IMG/VR virus record: IMGVR_UViG_3300046535_000246
Span: 1-44,766 of that record
Reading direction: 5' to 3' (one strand)
DNA length: 44,766 nt
Source: a virus
Position numbers and translations under genes: made by a program. Each line of letters opens with the position of its first letter. Position 1 is the first letter of the stretch. The notes under the pieces are model-generated. The model was not told where the DNA came from, searched no databases, and saw nothing but the letters and a program-made list of their open reading frames with translations. Below, in pieces: positions 22,644-29,298 of the stretch.

Positions 22644-24526
22644 ACGAGTTCGAGAATATCTACGATCACCCGCAGGTGAAGGAGTTGCTCCAGAAGATCG
22701 CTGATCTGGAGAACATGATTTCGGGCGTCAAGCCCAAGTTCGACCAGCTCACGCAGCAGTACAACCTGGCAAAAGGCGAGAAGGACGAATACCTGAAGTC
22801 GGTGAACGAGACGCTGGCAGGCTTCGACAACGCCATGCGACTGTTCGACCGCGAGCGTCGTGAAATCGAGCAGCAGATGCGTGTGGCTGAGTCGATGAAG
22901 TCCGACGTGAATCGTGCCATCACCGAGATGGTCGATACCCTGAAGGCGCAGGAAGCTGAGAACGAAGTCGAACAGCGGTGGCAGCACATGCTGGACTCCT
23001 GGGATCATGCCTGGAAGGAGACCATCCGCAAGTTCCAGCTTGAGTGCGTTCGATTCGTGGTCGGTGGTTTCGAGACCGACCTGCACGGCATCTTGGTGGC
23101 CGACCAGATGGGTCTCGGCAAGACACTTGAGGCCATCGCTGCCATCGACGTGATCCAGTCAATGCCGAGCTTCACCGACATCATCGGGAAGCGTTGCCCG
23201 GCACTCGACTTGGACCACCCCGAGAGCACCAGCGTACTGTGGCTTTGCCCGACCAGCATCAAAGAGGCCACCGTTCGTGAGATCCGCAAGTGGGCGCCCG
23301 AGCGCAAGGTGATGAAGCTACAGGGTACGCCCGAGATCCGCAACAAGATCGTCGAGCTGGCCCACGGTAGCGGCATCGTTCTGATTGTCGGGTACGAGCA
23401 GCTTCGGGACCGCAAGGGTCAGTCAGTGACTCCTGAACTGTTCGAGCACCAGTGGGGCGTGGTCGTCATGGACGAGGCCCACAAGTTCAAGAGTGATGTC
23501 AGCAGCACGTTCGCCCGGGTCGAGCAGATCAGCAAGAACGCTGGCTTTATCCTGCCGATGACCGGGACCCCGATCATGAATCGGCCCGAGGAACTGTGGT
23601 CGATCCTGCACATGCTGACGCTCAAGGGCAAGTACGAGAAGAAGTTCGATGTCAAGTGGCGCTTCATCAACGAGTACTGCTGGTCCTACTCGGGCAAGGC
23701 AGAGTTCGCTGGGGGTGGCTACGACCGACTCATCAAGGACGTCAAGGATATGATTATCCGCCGACGTAAGGATGAGGTCTTCTCCGACATGCCCGACAAG
23801 GTGCGTGAGGTCCGGTTCGTCGAGCTGGACAAGGCACAGCGTGATGTCTATGACCAGATGCGTGACAAGTTCCTCATCTGGCTGGACGAGCAGCACACCG
23901 ATGTTATCACGGCACAGTCCATTCTCGCCCAGCTTACCCGGCTGCGCCAGTTGGCACTCTATCCGGCGGGTGTGAAGATCACGGACTCCGAAGGTAAAGA
24001 GCACGTCGTCGATTGCACCGAGGGTGCCAAGCTGGACGAAGCAATGGACATCGTCGAGGAACTTCTGGCGAACGACGAAAAGGTTCTGATCTTCTCCAAC
24101 TACAACGAGCCCATCAAGGTGCTGAGTGCCCGTATCGAGCAGCACTTCGGTGTTGAGACTGCGCTTATCATCGGTGGGCAGACCGACGTGAACCGAGCCA
24201 ACAAGGTCGATCGGTTCAACGACCCCGACGACAAGCTCAGGGTCGTCCTCGGCAACATCGCCGCTATGGGCATCGGACTAAATCTCCAGGGTGCCTGCTC
24301 GAACGCAATCTTCTTGGACCTTGGGTGGAATCCCGGTGTCAACGAGCAGGCCGAGGATCGGCTGCACCGTCAAGGCCAGAAGAATGCAGTCACCATCCAC
24401 ATCATCCAGGCCGAGGACACCGTCGATGCTTTCATCGCAATGAAGCTGGAAGAGAAGGCTGCGATGATCGAAGGCGTCATGGAGCGGTCGGAACTTCGCA
24501 AGGCCATTCAGGATGGTCTCATCTGA
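22640..24526 (+). CDS. SNF2-family DNA translocase/helicase
   Basis: The protein has 628 aa. A long N-terminal coiled coil (about 1-115) precedes a complete SNF2-type motor. Motif I is DQMGLGKT (155-162) and motif II is DEAH at 278-281 (VVVMDEAHKFKS). Motif III is MTGTPIMN, the helicase-C part contains VLIFSNYN, and motifs V/VI are GIGLNLQGAC and EQAEDRLHRQGQ. Such enzymes use ATP to move along duplex DNA and remodel protein-DNA complexes. Phage homologues are typically in replication or recombination operons. GTG start at 22640 coupled to the previous gene. Confidence 0.9.
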   Translation: MNEFENIYDHPQVKELLQKIADLENMISGVKPKFDQLTQQYNLAKGEKDEYLKSVNETLAGFDNAMRLFDRERREIEQQMRVAESMKSDVNRAITEMVDTLKAQEAENEVEQRWQHMLDSWDHAWKETIRKFQLECVRFVVGGFETDLHGILVADQMGLGKTLEAIAAIDVIQSMPSFTDIIGKRCPALDLDHPESTSVLWLCPTSIKEATVREIRKWAPERKVMKLQGTPEIRNKIVELAHGSGIVLIVGYEQLRDRKGQSVTPELFEHQWGVVVMDEAHKFKSDVSSTFARVEQISKNAGFILPMTGTPIMNRPEELWSILHMLTLKGKYEKKFDVKWRFINEYCWSYSGKAEFAGGGYDRLIKDVKDMIIRRRKDEVFSDMPDKVREVRFVELDKAQRDVYDQMRDKFLIWLDEQHTDVITAQSILAQLTRLRQLALYPAGVKITDSEGKEHVVDCTEGAKLDEAMDIVEELLANDEKVLIFSNYNEPIKVLSARIEQHFGVETALIIGGQTDVNRANKVDRFNDPDDKLRVVLGNIAAMGIGLNLQGACSNAIFLDLGWNPGVNEQAEDRLHRQGQKNAVTIHIIQAEDTVDAFIAMKLEEKAAMIEGVMERSELRKAIQDGLI

Positions 24527-24696
24527 TGTTCGAGACCTATATCGACCCGGAAACGGGTACCGAGTACTGGTGGTGCGTGGACTGTGGCAACGAGTTCTAC
24601 GCTGACGACATCGTCGAGATTGTCGACGCCAATGGAGCATTCACCGGACAATGTTTAGGTTGCATTCAAGATGAACACGACAAGAGGAGCAAGTAA
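24526..24696 (+). CDS. Small zinc-ribbon protein
   Basis: The protein has 56 aa; ATG 24526 overlaps the helicase stop (TGATG). CVDCGNEF and CLGC are separated by about 28 residues, a four-cysteine zinc ribbon. It is one of at least five small two-knuckle proteins in this unit. Probably a nucleic-acid or protein adaptor; the target is unknown. Confidence 0.65.
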   Translation: MFETYIDPETGTEYWWCVDCGNEFYADDIVEIVDANGAFTGQCLGCIQDEHDKRSK

Positions 24697-25037
24697 TGCC
24701 TGGCATCGATATCGAAATACTGGAAGGTGAGACGCTGATGGACGCCATCAAGCGCGTCAGCGAAGCAACAGCCCCCGAGAAGAAGGCGCCGAAGAAGAAG
24801 GCCGAGCCCAAGGTCACCGTTACCGACCCCAGCGCCGGCGAGACAGTACAGCCGGACGTGTACGCTGCGATCCACGTCTACCAACGGGAAGGTGAGCTTG
24901 AATCAGTCACCCGGTCCAACGGTACCAGAGAACGTCAGATGCACGGTCCCGGGACGTTGGTCTTCGTCCACATGCACTCGTTCGGTGCGCCCTGTAGCCC
25001 GGCGTGCCGTGAGCGCGTCTTGAAGGATGACGCATGA
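24696..25037 (+). CDS. Hypothetical protein
   Basis: The protein has 113 aa; ATG 24696 overlaps the previous stop (TAATG). An acidic helix (IEILEGETLMDAIKRVSEAT) is followed by a Lys/Pro linker (PEKKAPKKKAEPK). A beta-rich C-terminal part follows, with GTLVFVHMHSFGAPCSPACRERV. The HMH and C-x3-C elements may bind metal. No family recognised. Confidence 0.6.
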   Translation: MPGIDIEILEGETLMDAIKRVSEATAPEKKAPKKKAEPKVTVTDPSAGETVQPDVYAAIHVYQREGELESVTRSNGTRERQMHGPGTLVFVHMHSFGAPCSPACRERVLKDDA

Positions 25038-25174
25038 CTCTGGATGACATCGCCTTCCGAGAGGAAGTTGACAAGGTCATGCTTCAACTGCGTCGGGGTC
25101 TCCTCATTCCAGAGGAGGCCCTGATGCGGATTGGTGAGATCCAAGTTAAGTACAACAAGAGGGCGGACTCATGA
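25034..25174 (+). CDS. Short helical hypothetical protein
   Basis: This 46-aa protein fills the gap exactly. ATG 25034 overlaps the previous stop (ATGA) and its stop overlaps the next ATG (ATGA). The sequence is MTLDDIAFREEVDKVMLQL followed by RRGLLIPEEALMRIGEIQV and a basic end, two short amphipathic helices. Too short to classify. The double coupling supports translation. Confidence 0.55.
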   Translation: MTLDDIAFREEVDKVMLQLRRGLLIPEEALMRIGEIQVKYNKRADS

Positions 25175-25434
25175 AGCTGTCAGTGTCGGTCCCGGATGGT
25201 CTCTGGAATGCGGCCATCCGGGAATGGGGAGTAGAAGATATCACTCAGACCAGCGGTGTCAGTCCTAGTGCCATCGTCCAACTTGCACTCAAACATTTCG
25301 TTCTCAAAGATGACAAACAGTTGTGTGTTCACTGTGGCGGTATAATCAAGAAGGATGAGATCGAGTGGTACCACATCGAAGGTGGATCGAAGGTTTGTGC
25401 TCTCACAGCCGAACCCGAGGAGACCAGTGACTGA
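25171..25434 (+). CDS. Small protein with RHH-like N-terminus and zinc knuckle
   Basis: This 87-aa protein opens MKLSVSVPDGLWNAAIREWG, followed by SPSAIVQLALKHFVL. This resembles the strand-helix-helix of ribbon-helix-helix proteins. CVHCGGIIKKDEIEWYHIEG and a later Cys make a zinc-knuckle-like C-terminus. It may be a small DNA-binding regulator. Coupled at both ends to its neighbours. Confidence 0.55.
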   Translation: MKLSVSVPDGLWNAAIREWGVEDITQTSGVSPSAIVQLALKHFVLKDDKQLCVHCGGIIKKDEIEWYHIEGGSKVCALTAEPEETSD

Positions 25435-25567
25435 CAAGACAGCCAAGAGAATAAAACGACCCAAGGGCAAGGAGTACTGCGATACTCCTGGAACTAGCTG
25501 CTACTACAATGAGCAGAATGTGTGCGTCAATTGTGGTCGAAAGAAAGGTTGGCGGAGTGTCTCTTGA
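25427..25567 (+). CDS. Small basic zinc-ribbon protein
   Basis: This 46-aa protein starts at GTG 25427 behind GAGGAG and overlaps the previous gene by 8 bp. A lysine/arginine-rich start (KTAKRIKRPKGKEYC) leads into C...C, then CVNCGRKKGW. Four cysteines fit one zinc site. The high positive charge suggests nucleic-acid binding. Confidence 0.55.
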   Translation: MTDKTAKRIKRPKGKEYCDTPGTSCYYNEQNVCVNCGRKKGWRSVS

Positions 25568-25802
25568 CCCAATGTTCCACGGTGGTCTCCAGAAGATCAA
25601 GCATGTAGTCTCCCTGGTTATCGACTTCGAGGACGGTACCAGGGAGATCATCGAATTCCTACCCGACAACATGGCACACTACAGGGTGCGGGGTGACTAC
25701 GATATAGAGCGTCGTGGTTCCGTTGACGTGCCTGTCCGACAGTTCACTCAACACGACATCTTCTGGAAGGAGAACCATGATCTGGCTGATCCTAATAGCT
25801 AG
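25557..25802 (+). CDS. Hypothetical small protein
   Basis: The protein has 81 aa from GTG 25557 (AAAGG eight bases upstream); ATG 25572 is an alternative without a good ribosome site. The sequence is beta-rich and charged (HVVSLVIDFEDGTREIIEFLP, HYRVRGDYDIERRGSVDVPV). It overlaps the next gene by 26 bp. No family recognised. Confidence 0.5.
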   Translation: MSLDPMFHGGLQKIKHVVSLVIDFEDGTREIIEFLPDNMAHYRVRGDYDIERRGSVDVPVRQFTQHDIFWKENHDLADPNS

Positions 25803-26031
25803 TCATCTCATCATGTTCTGTCTCGGCGCACTGTTCGTGATGTTGTGGGAACATCTCGAATGGAAGCGTGTCGAAGAGTACAGGGACAGGGACATTCAGG
25901 GTGCACTCCGATACCATCAAGACATGGAGGACATTGCTCGAGCAATGTGGCCCGAATGGTTCCGTGAGCGGAACTCGCAGTCGCATGATGTGACGATCCC
26001 TGAAAATTTCCCGGAGCGCTTTAAGGACTAA
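25777..26031 (+). CDS. Small membrane protein
   Basis: This 84-aa protein starts at ATG 25777 behind a perfect AAGGAG. Residues 2-24 form a membrane helix (MIWLILIASHLIMFCLGALF). A charged cytoplasmic-type tail follows (HLEWKRVEEYRDRDIQGALRYHQ). An early membrane protein of this form could alter the host envelope or exclude superinfection. That is speculation from topology. Confidence 0.6.
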   Translation: MIWLILIASHLIMFCLGALFVMLWEHLEWKRVEEYRDRDIQGALRYHQDMEDIARAMWPEWFRERNSQSHDVTIPENFPERFKD

Positions 26032-26032
26032 T

Positions 26033-26269
26033 TTGAAATCTGCCCAGCATGTTCTGATCTGCTCTGTCTGTGAAACATTCGAGTACCTGGCAACGTCCGA
26101 ACATCTGAATGCCCGACTACGAGATGAAAAACGTAAGCACTTCGCTGATCTACAGGGGCGAGTGGCGAGTATCACTGTGATCTACGACGATCGGGACGAG
26201 ACTGATCCTTACCTGTCGGCTCTGATGAAGTGGAGGGCAGAACATGCGGGGAACACCGAAGGACCCTAG
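26033..26269 (+). CDS. Hypothetical small protein
   Basis: The protein has 78 aa; TTG start at 26033 behind AAGGA. It begins KSAQHVLICSVCETFEYLATSEH (C-x2-C, possible metal), then a charged helix (LNARLRDEKRKHFADLQG) and a strand-turn segment. No ATG exists in frame before the last dozen residues, which supports the TTG. It overlaps the HNH gene by 26 bp. Confidence 0.5.
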   Translation: MKSAQHVLICSVCETFEYLATSEHLNARLRDEKRKHFADLQGRVASITVIYDDRDETDPYLSALMKWRAEHAGNTEGP

Positions 26270-26567
26270 GTCCACTCAGCGAAAGCGAGCACGTGATGTC
26301 CTTAACAGGACTGGTCGAAAGTATTTTTGCGGGAGTCGCAGTGATGGTAGTACAAGTCCTGATGGCTGTGGGCGTAGCCCTACTCTTGGGGATGCTCCTG
26401 GAGGCACGTACCCGGGGATGGCGACACTCCAAGCGAACCACATCAACAAGAACATCATGGACAACGACCCCGCCAACCTTGAGTGGCTCTGCCCAAGCTG
26501 CCACCGAGAGAAAGACAATCGAACGGCCAAGGGCGTATCCGTCATCGAGAACGAATTTGGCTATTAG
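26244..26567 (+). CDS. HNH endonuclease (free-standing)
   Basis: The protein has 107 aa. Its C-terminal half contains NHINKNIMDNDPANLEWL followed by CPSCHREKDNR, the N-H...N...H zinc/magnesium core of HNH nucleases with a C-x2-C zinc pair. The N-terminal part carries two further Cys (CGSRSDGSTSPDGCG). It cuts DNA and may be a homing-type nuclease or a site-specific nicking enzyme. It is unlike the HNH that partners terminase, which would sit beside the packaging genes. Another frame is open through this region but has no motif. Confidence 0.8.
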   Translation: MRGTPKDPRSTQRKRARDVLNRTGRKYFCGSRSDGSTSPDGCGRSPTLGDAPGGTYPGMATLQANHINKNIMDNDPANLEWLCPSCHREKDNRTAKGVSVIENEFGY

Positions 26568-26596
26568 CCGGGACGAACAGCTCGAGAAGGAGTACT

Positions 26597-26632
26597 ATGA
26601 GCGACACCCCGAAGGTGATCCGCCTACCATAG
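26597..26632 (+). CDS. Possible 11-codon minigene
   Basis: ATG 26597 sits four bases after a perfect AAGGAG (26587-26592) and reads MSDTPKVIRLP before a TAG. It fills the only gap between the HNH gene and the next zinc protein. It could be a translated leader, or a chance ribosome site. Confidence 0.25.
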   Translation: MSDTPKVIRLP

Positions 26633-26647
26633 AGAGGAAACATAAGC

Positions 26648-26914
26648 GTGGGGTTTGAAGAACTACTCAAGGAAGAATCCCCGGAAATCTATCAGCAGCT
26701 TATGAGCCTGCAAGATGGGCCGCTCGATGTAGAGTTCAAACTTGACTTCTGCTCTCGTTGCGGAGCTACCATTGTTACAGCTCAACAGCCGACACACAAT
26801 CAGTGGCACCGTGATCTGACCGTCTCCATGAACTTTCAGCTTGGTCTCCTTCAAATCATCGCTGAGAAGACAGGCTGGGACCCCAACAATCTACCTTTGA
26901 AGTCAGATGGCTGA
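26648..26914 (+). CDS. Small protein with zinc-binding CxxC...H-x-H pattern
   Basis: This 88-aa protein has a GTG start at 26648 behind GAGGAAA. An acidic helix (FEELLKEESPEIYQQLMSL) precedes CSRCGATIVTAQQPTHNQWH, which supplies two Cys and two His as for a zinc finger. A short hydrophobic helix follows (MNFQLGLLQIIAEKTGW). It overlaps the next gene by 8 bp. Role unknown. Confidence 0.6.
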   Translation: MGFEELLKEESPEIYQQLMSLQDGPLDVEFKLDFCSRCGATIVTAQQPTHNQWHRDLTVSMNFQLGLLQIIAEKTGWDPNNLPLKSDG

Positions 26915-27179
26915 GTGGTGTGACTGCAACACGGAACTCACAAGCGGCCATCTTTCTCTGTTCCCTGTAGCTGATGCTTGGGTGCATGGTGAGTGTCTCC
27001 GTCCCAGCTTTGCTATCTGGCAGATTCACGAGAAGTACTGTGACGAGTGTGGACGGTCATTCAGTAGTCCAGTCTCAGATGTTTGTCCGAGATGTAACGG
27101 ACCTTCGTGGGCCGATCTAGCTACTGGCTACCGGCTGTATGTCGCAGAAATGTTGGACCGACATCGGAAAGCATCTTGA
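26907..27179 (+). CDS. Double zinc-ribbon protein
   Basis: This 90-aa protein carries CDC and a C-L pair near the start, then YCDECGRSFSSPVSDVCPRCNGP, a clear C-x2-C ... C-x2-C ribbon. It ends with a helix YRLYVAEMLDRHRKAS. Its stop codon lies inside the -35 box of the next promoter. Last gene of the helicase operon. Confidence 0.65.
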   Translation: MAEWCDCNTELTSGHLSLFPVADAWVHGECLRPSFAIWQIHEKYCDECGRSFSSPVSDVCPRCNGPSWADLATGYRLYVAEMLDRHRKAS

Positions 27180-27204
27180 CGTTCTGGTCTATCTGTGGTT
27201 AAAT
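27176..27204 (+). promoter_or_regulatory. Promoter of the 277-aa gene
   Basis: TTGACG (27176-27181), 17 bp, TTAAAT (27199-27204). TGGTCTA (27185-27191) lies inside the spacer. The predicted start near 27211 gives a leader of about 55 bases with a small GGGCG/CGCCC hairpin. Confidence 0.7.
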
Positions 27205-27266
27205 GATGTTGGTGGGCGAACCACGCCCCCAGGGTCAGAGCACCCAACCAACAAGGAGACAAGAGC

Positions 27267-28100
27267 ATGGCAAAGGGTAGCAGCGGATCGGTGACCATCT
27301 CGGTCGATCAGCTCTCGGATCGGGCGAAGATCATCACGGAGATCGACAGCAAGATCGCAGCGGCCAGCGGCAACGACTCGCAGATGCGGAAGGCAGCCGT
27401 GGACGAGATCCTGTCGGCCAACGCCGAGCGGATCAACTCGCTGTTCGACACGGTCGTCTCGCAGCTCATGGGGCTGCCGGGTGAGGAGCTGGTTGGCATC
27501 GTCTCCAAGCTGGAAGAGGCGATGAAGGGCGACTTCAAGACCAAGACCGACCTCGTCATCGACGAGAAGGTCAAGGCGTCGGCCAACGTCGAGGGCGTCG
27601 ATGTCAACGCTCTCAAGGAGCAGCGCAAGGCCGAGCTGGACCTGTTCCGGGCGCTGAAGACGATGCTGGACTCGCTGGGTCTGGACACGTCCGAGGTCGA
27701 GGAGCCCAAGAGCCGTGGTGGTGGCCGTCCGAGCGGTTCGGGTGCCGGCTCCAAGACCGGCAAGAACAAGGAGGGCTACCGCTACATCATGGACGGCAAG
27801 GACCGGCCCAACTCACAGAACAGCTTCTCCTCGCTGGCCTACTACGCCACTGAGGGTCTCAAGGACCCGGCCACACCTGGCGGCGAGATCACAGCGGCTC
27901 CTGAGGGGGAGAAGTCCCGCATGTCCAGCAAGGCACTGCGGACCTGGCTCGACCAGCAGGGCGTCAAGTTCGGTGAGGCCGACGAGTGGGAGCTGACCCT
28001 GCCCAACGGCAAGAAGATCGGTGCCCGACGAGATGCCGACTCGTCCACGACCGAGGCGGCCCCCACCGAGGCACAGTCGGAGGAGGTCCCGGCAGCCTGA
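27267..28100 (+). CDS. Stand-alone GC-rich early protein, probable paralogue of the 285-aa gene
   Basis: This 277-aa protein starts at ATG 27267 behind AAGGAG. The N-terminal half is helical (KIITEIDSKIAAASGNDSQM; LKEQRKAELDLFRALKTML). A Gly/Arg/Ser linker (SRGGGRPSGSGAGSKTGK) leads to a C-terminal domain: YRYIMDGKDRP, SFSSLAYYAT, SSKALRTWLDQQGVKFG, WELTLPNGKKIGARR. This domain resembles the end of the 285-aa protein. The gene is very GC-rich at third positions, has its own promoter and a strong terminator, and lacks the dispersed CCTGTAG word. I infer an abundant, possibly DNA-associated protein; no family is known to me. Confidence 0.72.
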   Translation: MAKGSSGSVTISVDQLSDRAKIITEIDSKIAAASGNDSQMRKAAVDEILSANAERINSLFDTVVSQLMGLPGEELVGIVSKLEEAMKGDFKTKTDLVIDEKVKASANVEGVDVNALKEQRKAELDLFRALKTMLDSLGLDTSEVEEPKSRGGGRPSGSGAGSKTGKNKEGYRYIMDGKDRPNSQNSFSSLAYYATEGLKDPATPGGEITAAPEGEKSRMSSKALRTWLDQQGVKFGEADEWELTLPNGKKIGARRDADSSTTEAAPTEAQSEEVPAA

Positions 28101-28118
28101 CCTTCACAACCTGACAAC

Positions 28119-28150
28119 GAAAGGGGACCCTCGAAAGGGGGTCCCCTTTC
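28119..28150 (+). terminator. Strong hairpin after the 277-aa gene
   Basis: Perfect 12-bp arms GAAAGGGGACCC (28119-28130) and GGGTCCCCTTTC (28139-28150) with an 8-base loop, 19 bases after the stop. It is immediately followed by ATGTTTAAGGAGG, the ribosome site of the Rpf gene, so read-through or coupling may feed that gene. Confidence 0.8.
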
Positions 28151-28167
28151 ATGTTTAAGGAGGACTC

Positions 28168-28716
28168 TTGAAGCACAAAACCCTAGCAGTAGTCGCAGTA
28201 ATCCTCGCTTCTTGTTCAGGATCGAAGCCCCAACTGTTACCCACAGACTCACCAACGTCATCAACGACCTCCACTACCGAGGCAGGAGACCCAAGGCTGA
28301 TAGCCATTGTGGCCTCTCGGAGTGGGGGCTTTCTATTTCCAACGACAACCACAGAGCCGCCAACAACTACAACTGAGCCACCGACCACTGTTCCGGTGAC
28401 TGTACCGCCCACAACAATACCCCGACCAGTACCTGTCACTCAACCCACCGCACCCCCTGTAGTAATCTCGACTGACTACGGTGATGCTTTCTCTCGACTT
28501 CGTCAGTGTGAGTCGGGAGGTAACTACTCAACTAACACTGGCAATGGTTACTATGGAGCATATCAATTTTCAGCAGGTACCTGGCAGGGTCTAGGCTACA
28601 GTGGCTTACCGAGCGACGCTGATCCAGCGACACAGGATGAGGCCGCACAAAAACTCCAACAACGGAGTGGGTGGGGCCAATGGCCTGCCTGTTCCCGATC
28701 TCTAGGATTAGGCTAA
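28168..28716 (+). CDS. Secreted lipoprotein with Rpf (resuscitation-promoting factor) domain
   Basis: The protein has 182 aa and starts at TTG 28168 behind AAGGAGG. Residues 1-16 are a lipoprotein signal peptide ending in the lipobox LASC (Cys16). A Thr/Pro-rich spacer (about 25-97) carries TTTTEPP repeats. Residues 107-182 match the actinobacterial Rpf fold, a lysozyme/transglycosylase-like muralytic domain: LRQCESGGNY with catalytic Glu115, NTGNGYYGAYQFSAGTWQ, then GWGQWPACSRSLGL. Cys114 and Cys175 are the usual disulfide pair. The enzyme should be exported and anchored outside the membrane, where it opens peptidoglycan. It stands between two high-expression genes in the early unit, not with the lysis genes. 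Wall loosening, waking dormant hosts or superinfection exclusion are possible roles. Confidence 0.88.
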   Translation: MKHKTLAVVAVILASCSGSKPQLLPTDSPTSSTTSTTEAGDPRLIAIVASRSGGFLFPTTTTEPPTTTTEPPTTVPVTVPPTTIPRPVPVTQPTAPPVVISTDYGDAFSRLRQCESGGNYSTNTGNGYYGAYQFSAGTWQGLGYSGLPSDADPATQDEAAQKLQQRSGWGQWPACSRSLGLG

Positions 28717-28735
28717 AAGATCTCAGAAATATCGC

Positions 28736-28764
28736 TTGACTAGACCACGAGTGTATGGTACTGT
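28736..28764 (+). promoter_or_regulatory. Promoter of the 163-aa gene and downstream structured region
   Basis: TTGACT (28736-28741), 17 bp, TACTGT (28759-28764). TAGACCA (28741-28747) directly abuts the -35 box. The predicted start near 28771 gives a short leader before ATG 28807. Confidence 0.72.
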
Positions 28765-28806
28765 GGTACTAGATCGGAACAAACGGCTCAAAGAAGGGAG
28801 CATGAA

Positions 28807-29298
28807 ATGGGGTATTTCCCCGAAGGTGTTGTCACTCCGCAGCCTCCTCACAACCCGCTTCGGCCAGTTGTGAAGCTGCTCTCCGTCAAGGCCAAGAAGG
28901 CCATGTACGCAGCTTCTCAGAAGGGCCTCATCAAGCGAGGCACCTGGGACGGTTGTGCGTTCAACGCTGCCGGCGGCATCATGGGCGAAGGCGACTCGGT
29001 TGCTTCGTTCGGTCGTGCGGCTGAGATCTTCGACATGCCGATCAGCTCGGTCCAGGCGTTCATCACCGTGTGGGACGGCATCGGCGGTTCGGATGAGCAC
29101 GCCAACCGTCTCCTGGTCGAAGCACTGACCGAGACCGGCCTTGCTGTTCCCCCCGGTCAGACTCGTGGCAAGCGGATCATCCGTGGCTATGCCTACAAGT
29201 CCGAGGCCACCAAGTTCCAGGAGCAGCTGGAGTCTGGCGAGCTGACCGTTGACATGATCCCCGGATGCTCGGAGGCAATTCAGCTTCTGAGCGTCTAA
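28807..29298 (+). CDS. Stand-alone GC-rich early protein
   Basis: This 163-aa protein has ATG 28807 behind AGGGAG. After a Pro-rich start it has a basic helix (KLLSVKAKKAMYAASQKGLI) and GTWDGCAFNAAGG. A helical core follows (FGRAAEIFDMPISSVQAFITVWDGIGG, HANRLLVEALTETGL), then a basic RGKRIIRGYAYKSEA. Codon choice is like the capsid gene and the two paralogues, suggesting strong expression. The central segment could hold a small helix-turn-helix. I do not recognise it. Its transcript should run on into the stem-loop array. Confidence 0.7.
   Translation: MGYFPEGVVTPQPPHNPLRPVVKLLSVKAKKAMYAASQKGLIKRGTWDGCAFNAAGGIMGEGDSVASFGRAAEIFDMPISSVQAFITVWDGIGGSDEHANRLLVEALTETGLAVPPGQTRGKRIIRGYAYKSEATKFQEQLESGELTVDMIPGCSEAIQLLSV

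Noticed and set aside
23423-24145. Long minus-strand open frame (240 codons) opposite the SNF2 helicase
   Set aside because: Shadow of a GC-rich coding strand; the plus frame holds all helicase motifs.
26230-26658. Alternative frame across the HNH gene with a hydrophobic stretch
   Set aside because: The HNH active-site pattern is in the other frame, and the hydrophobic run comes from the same bases read out of frame. A short functional tail after 26567 cannot be excluded.
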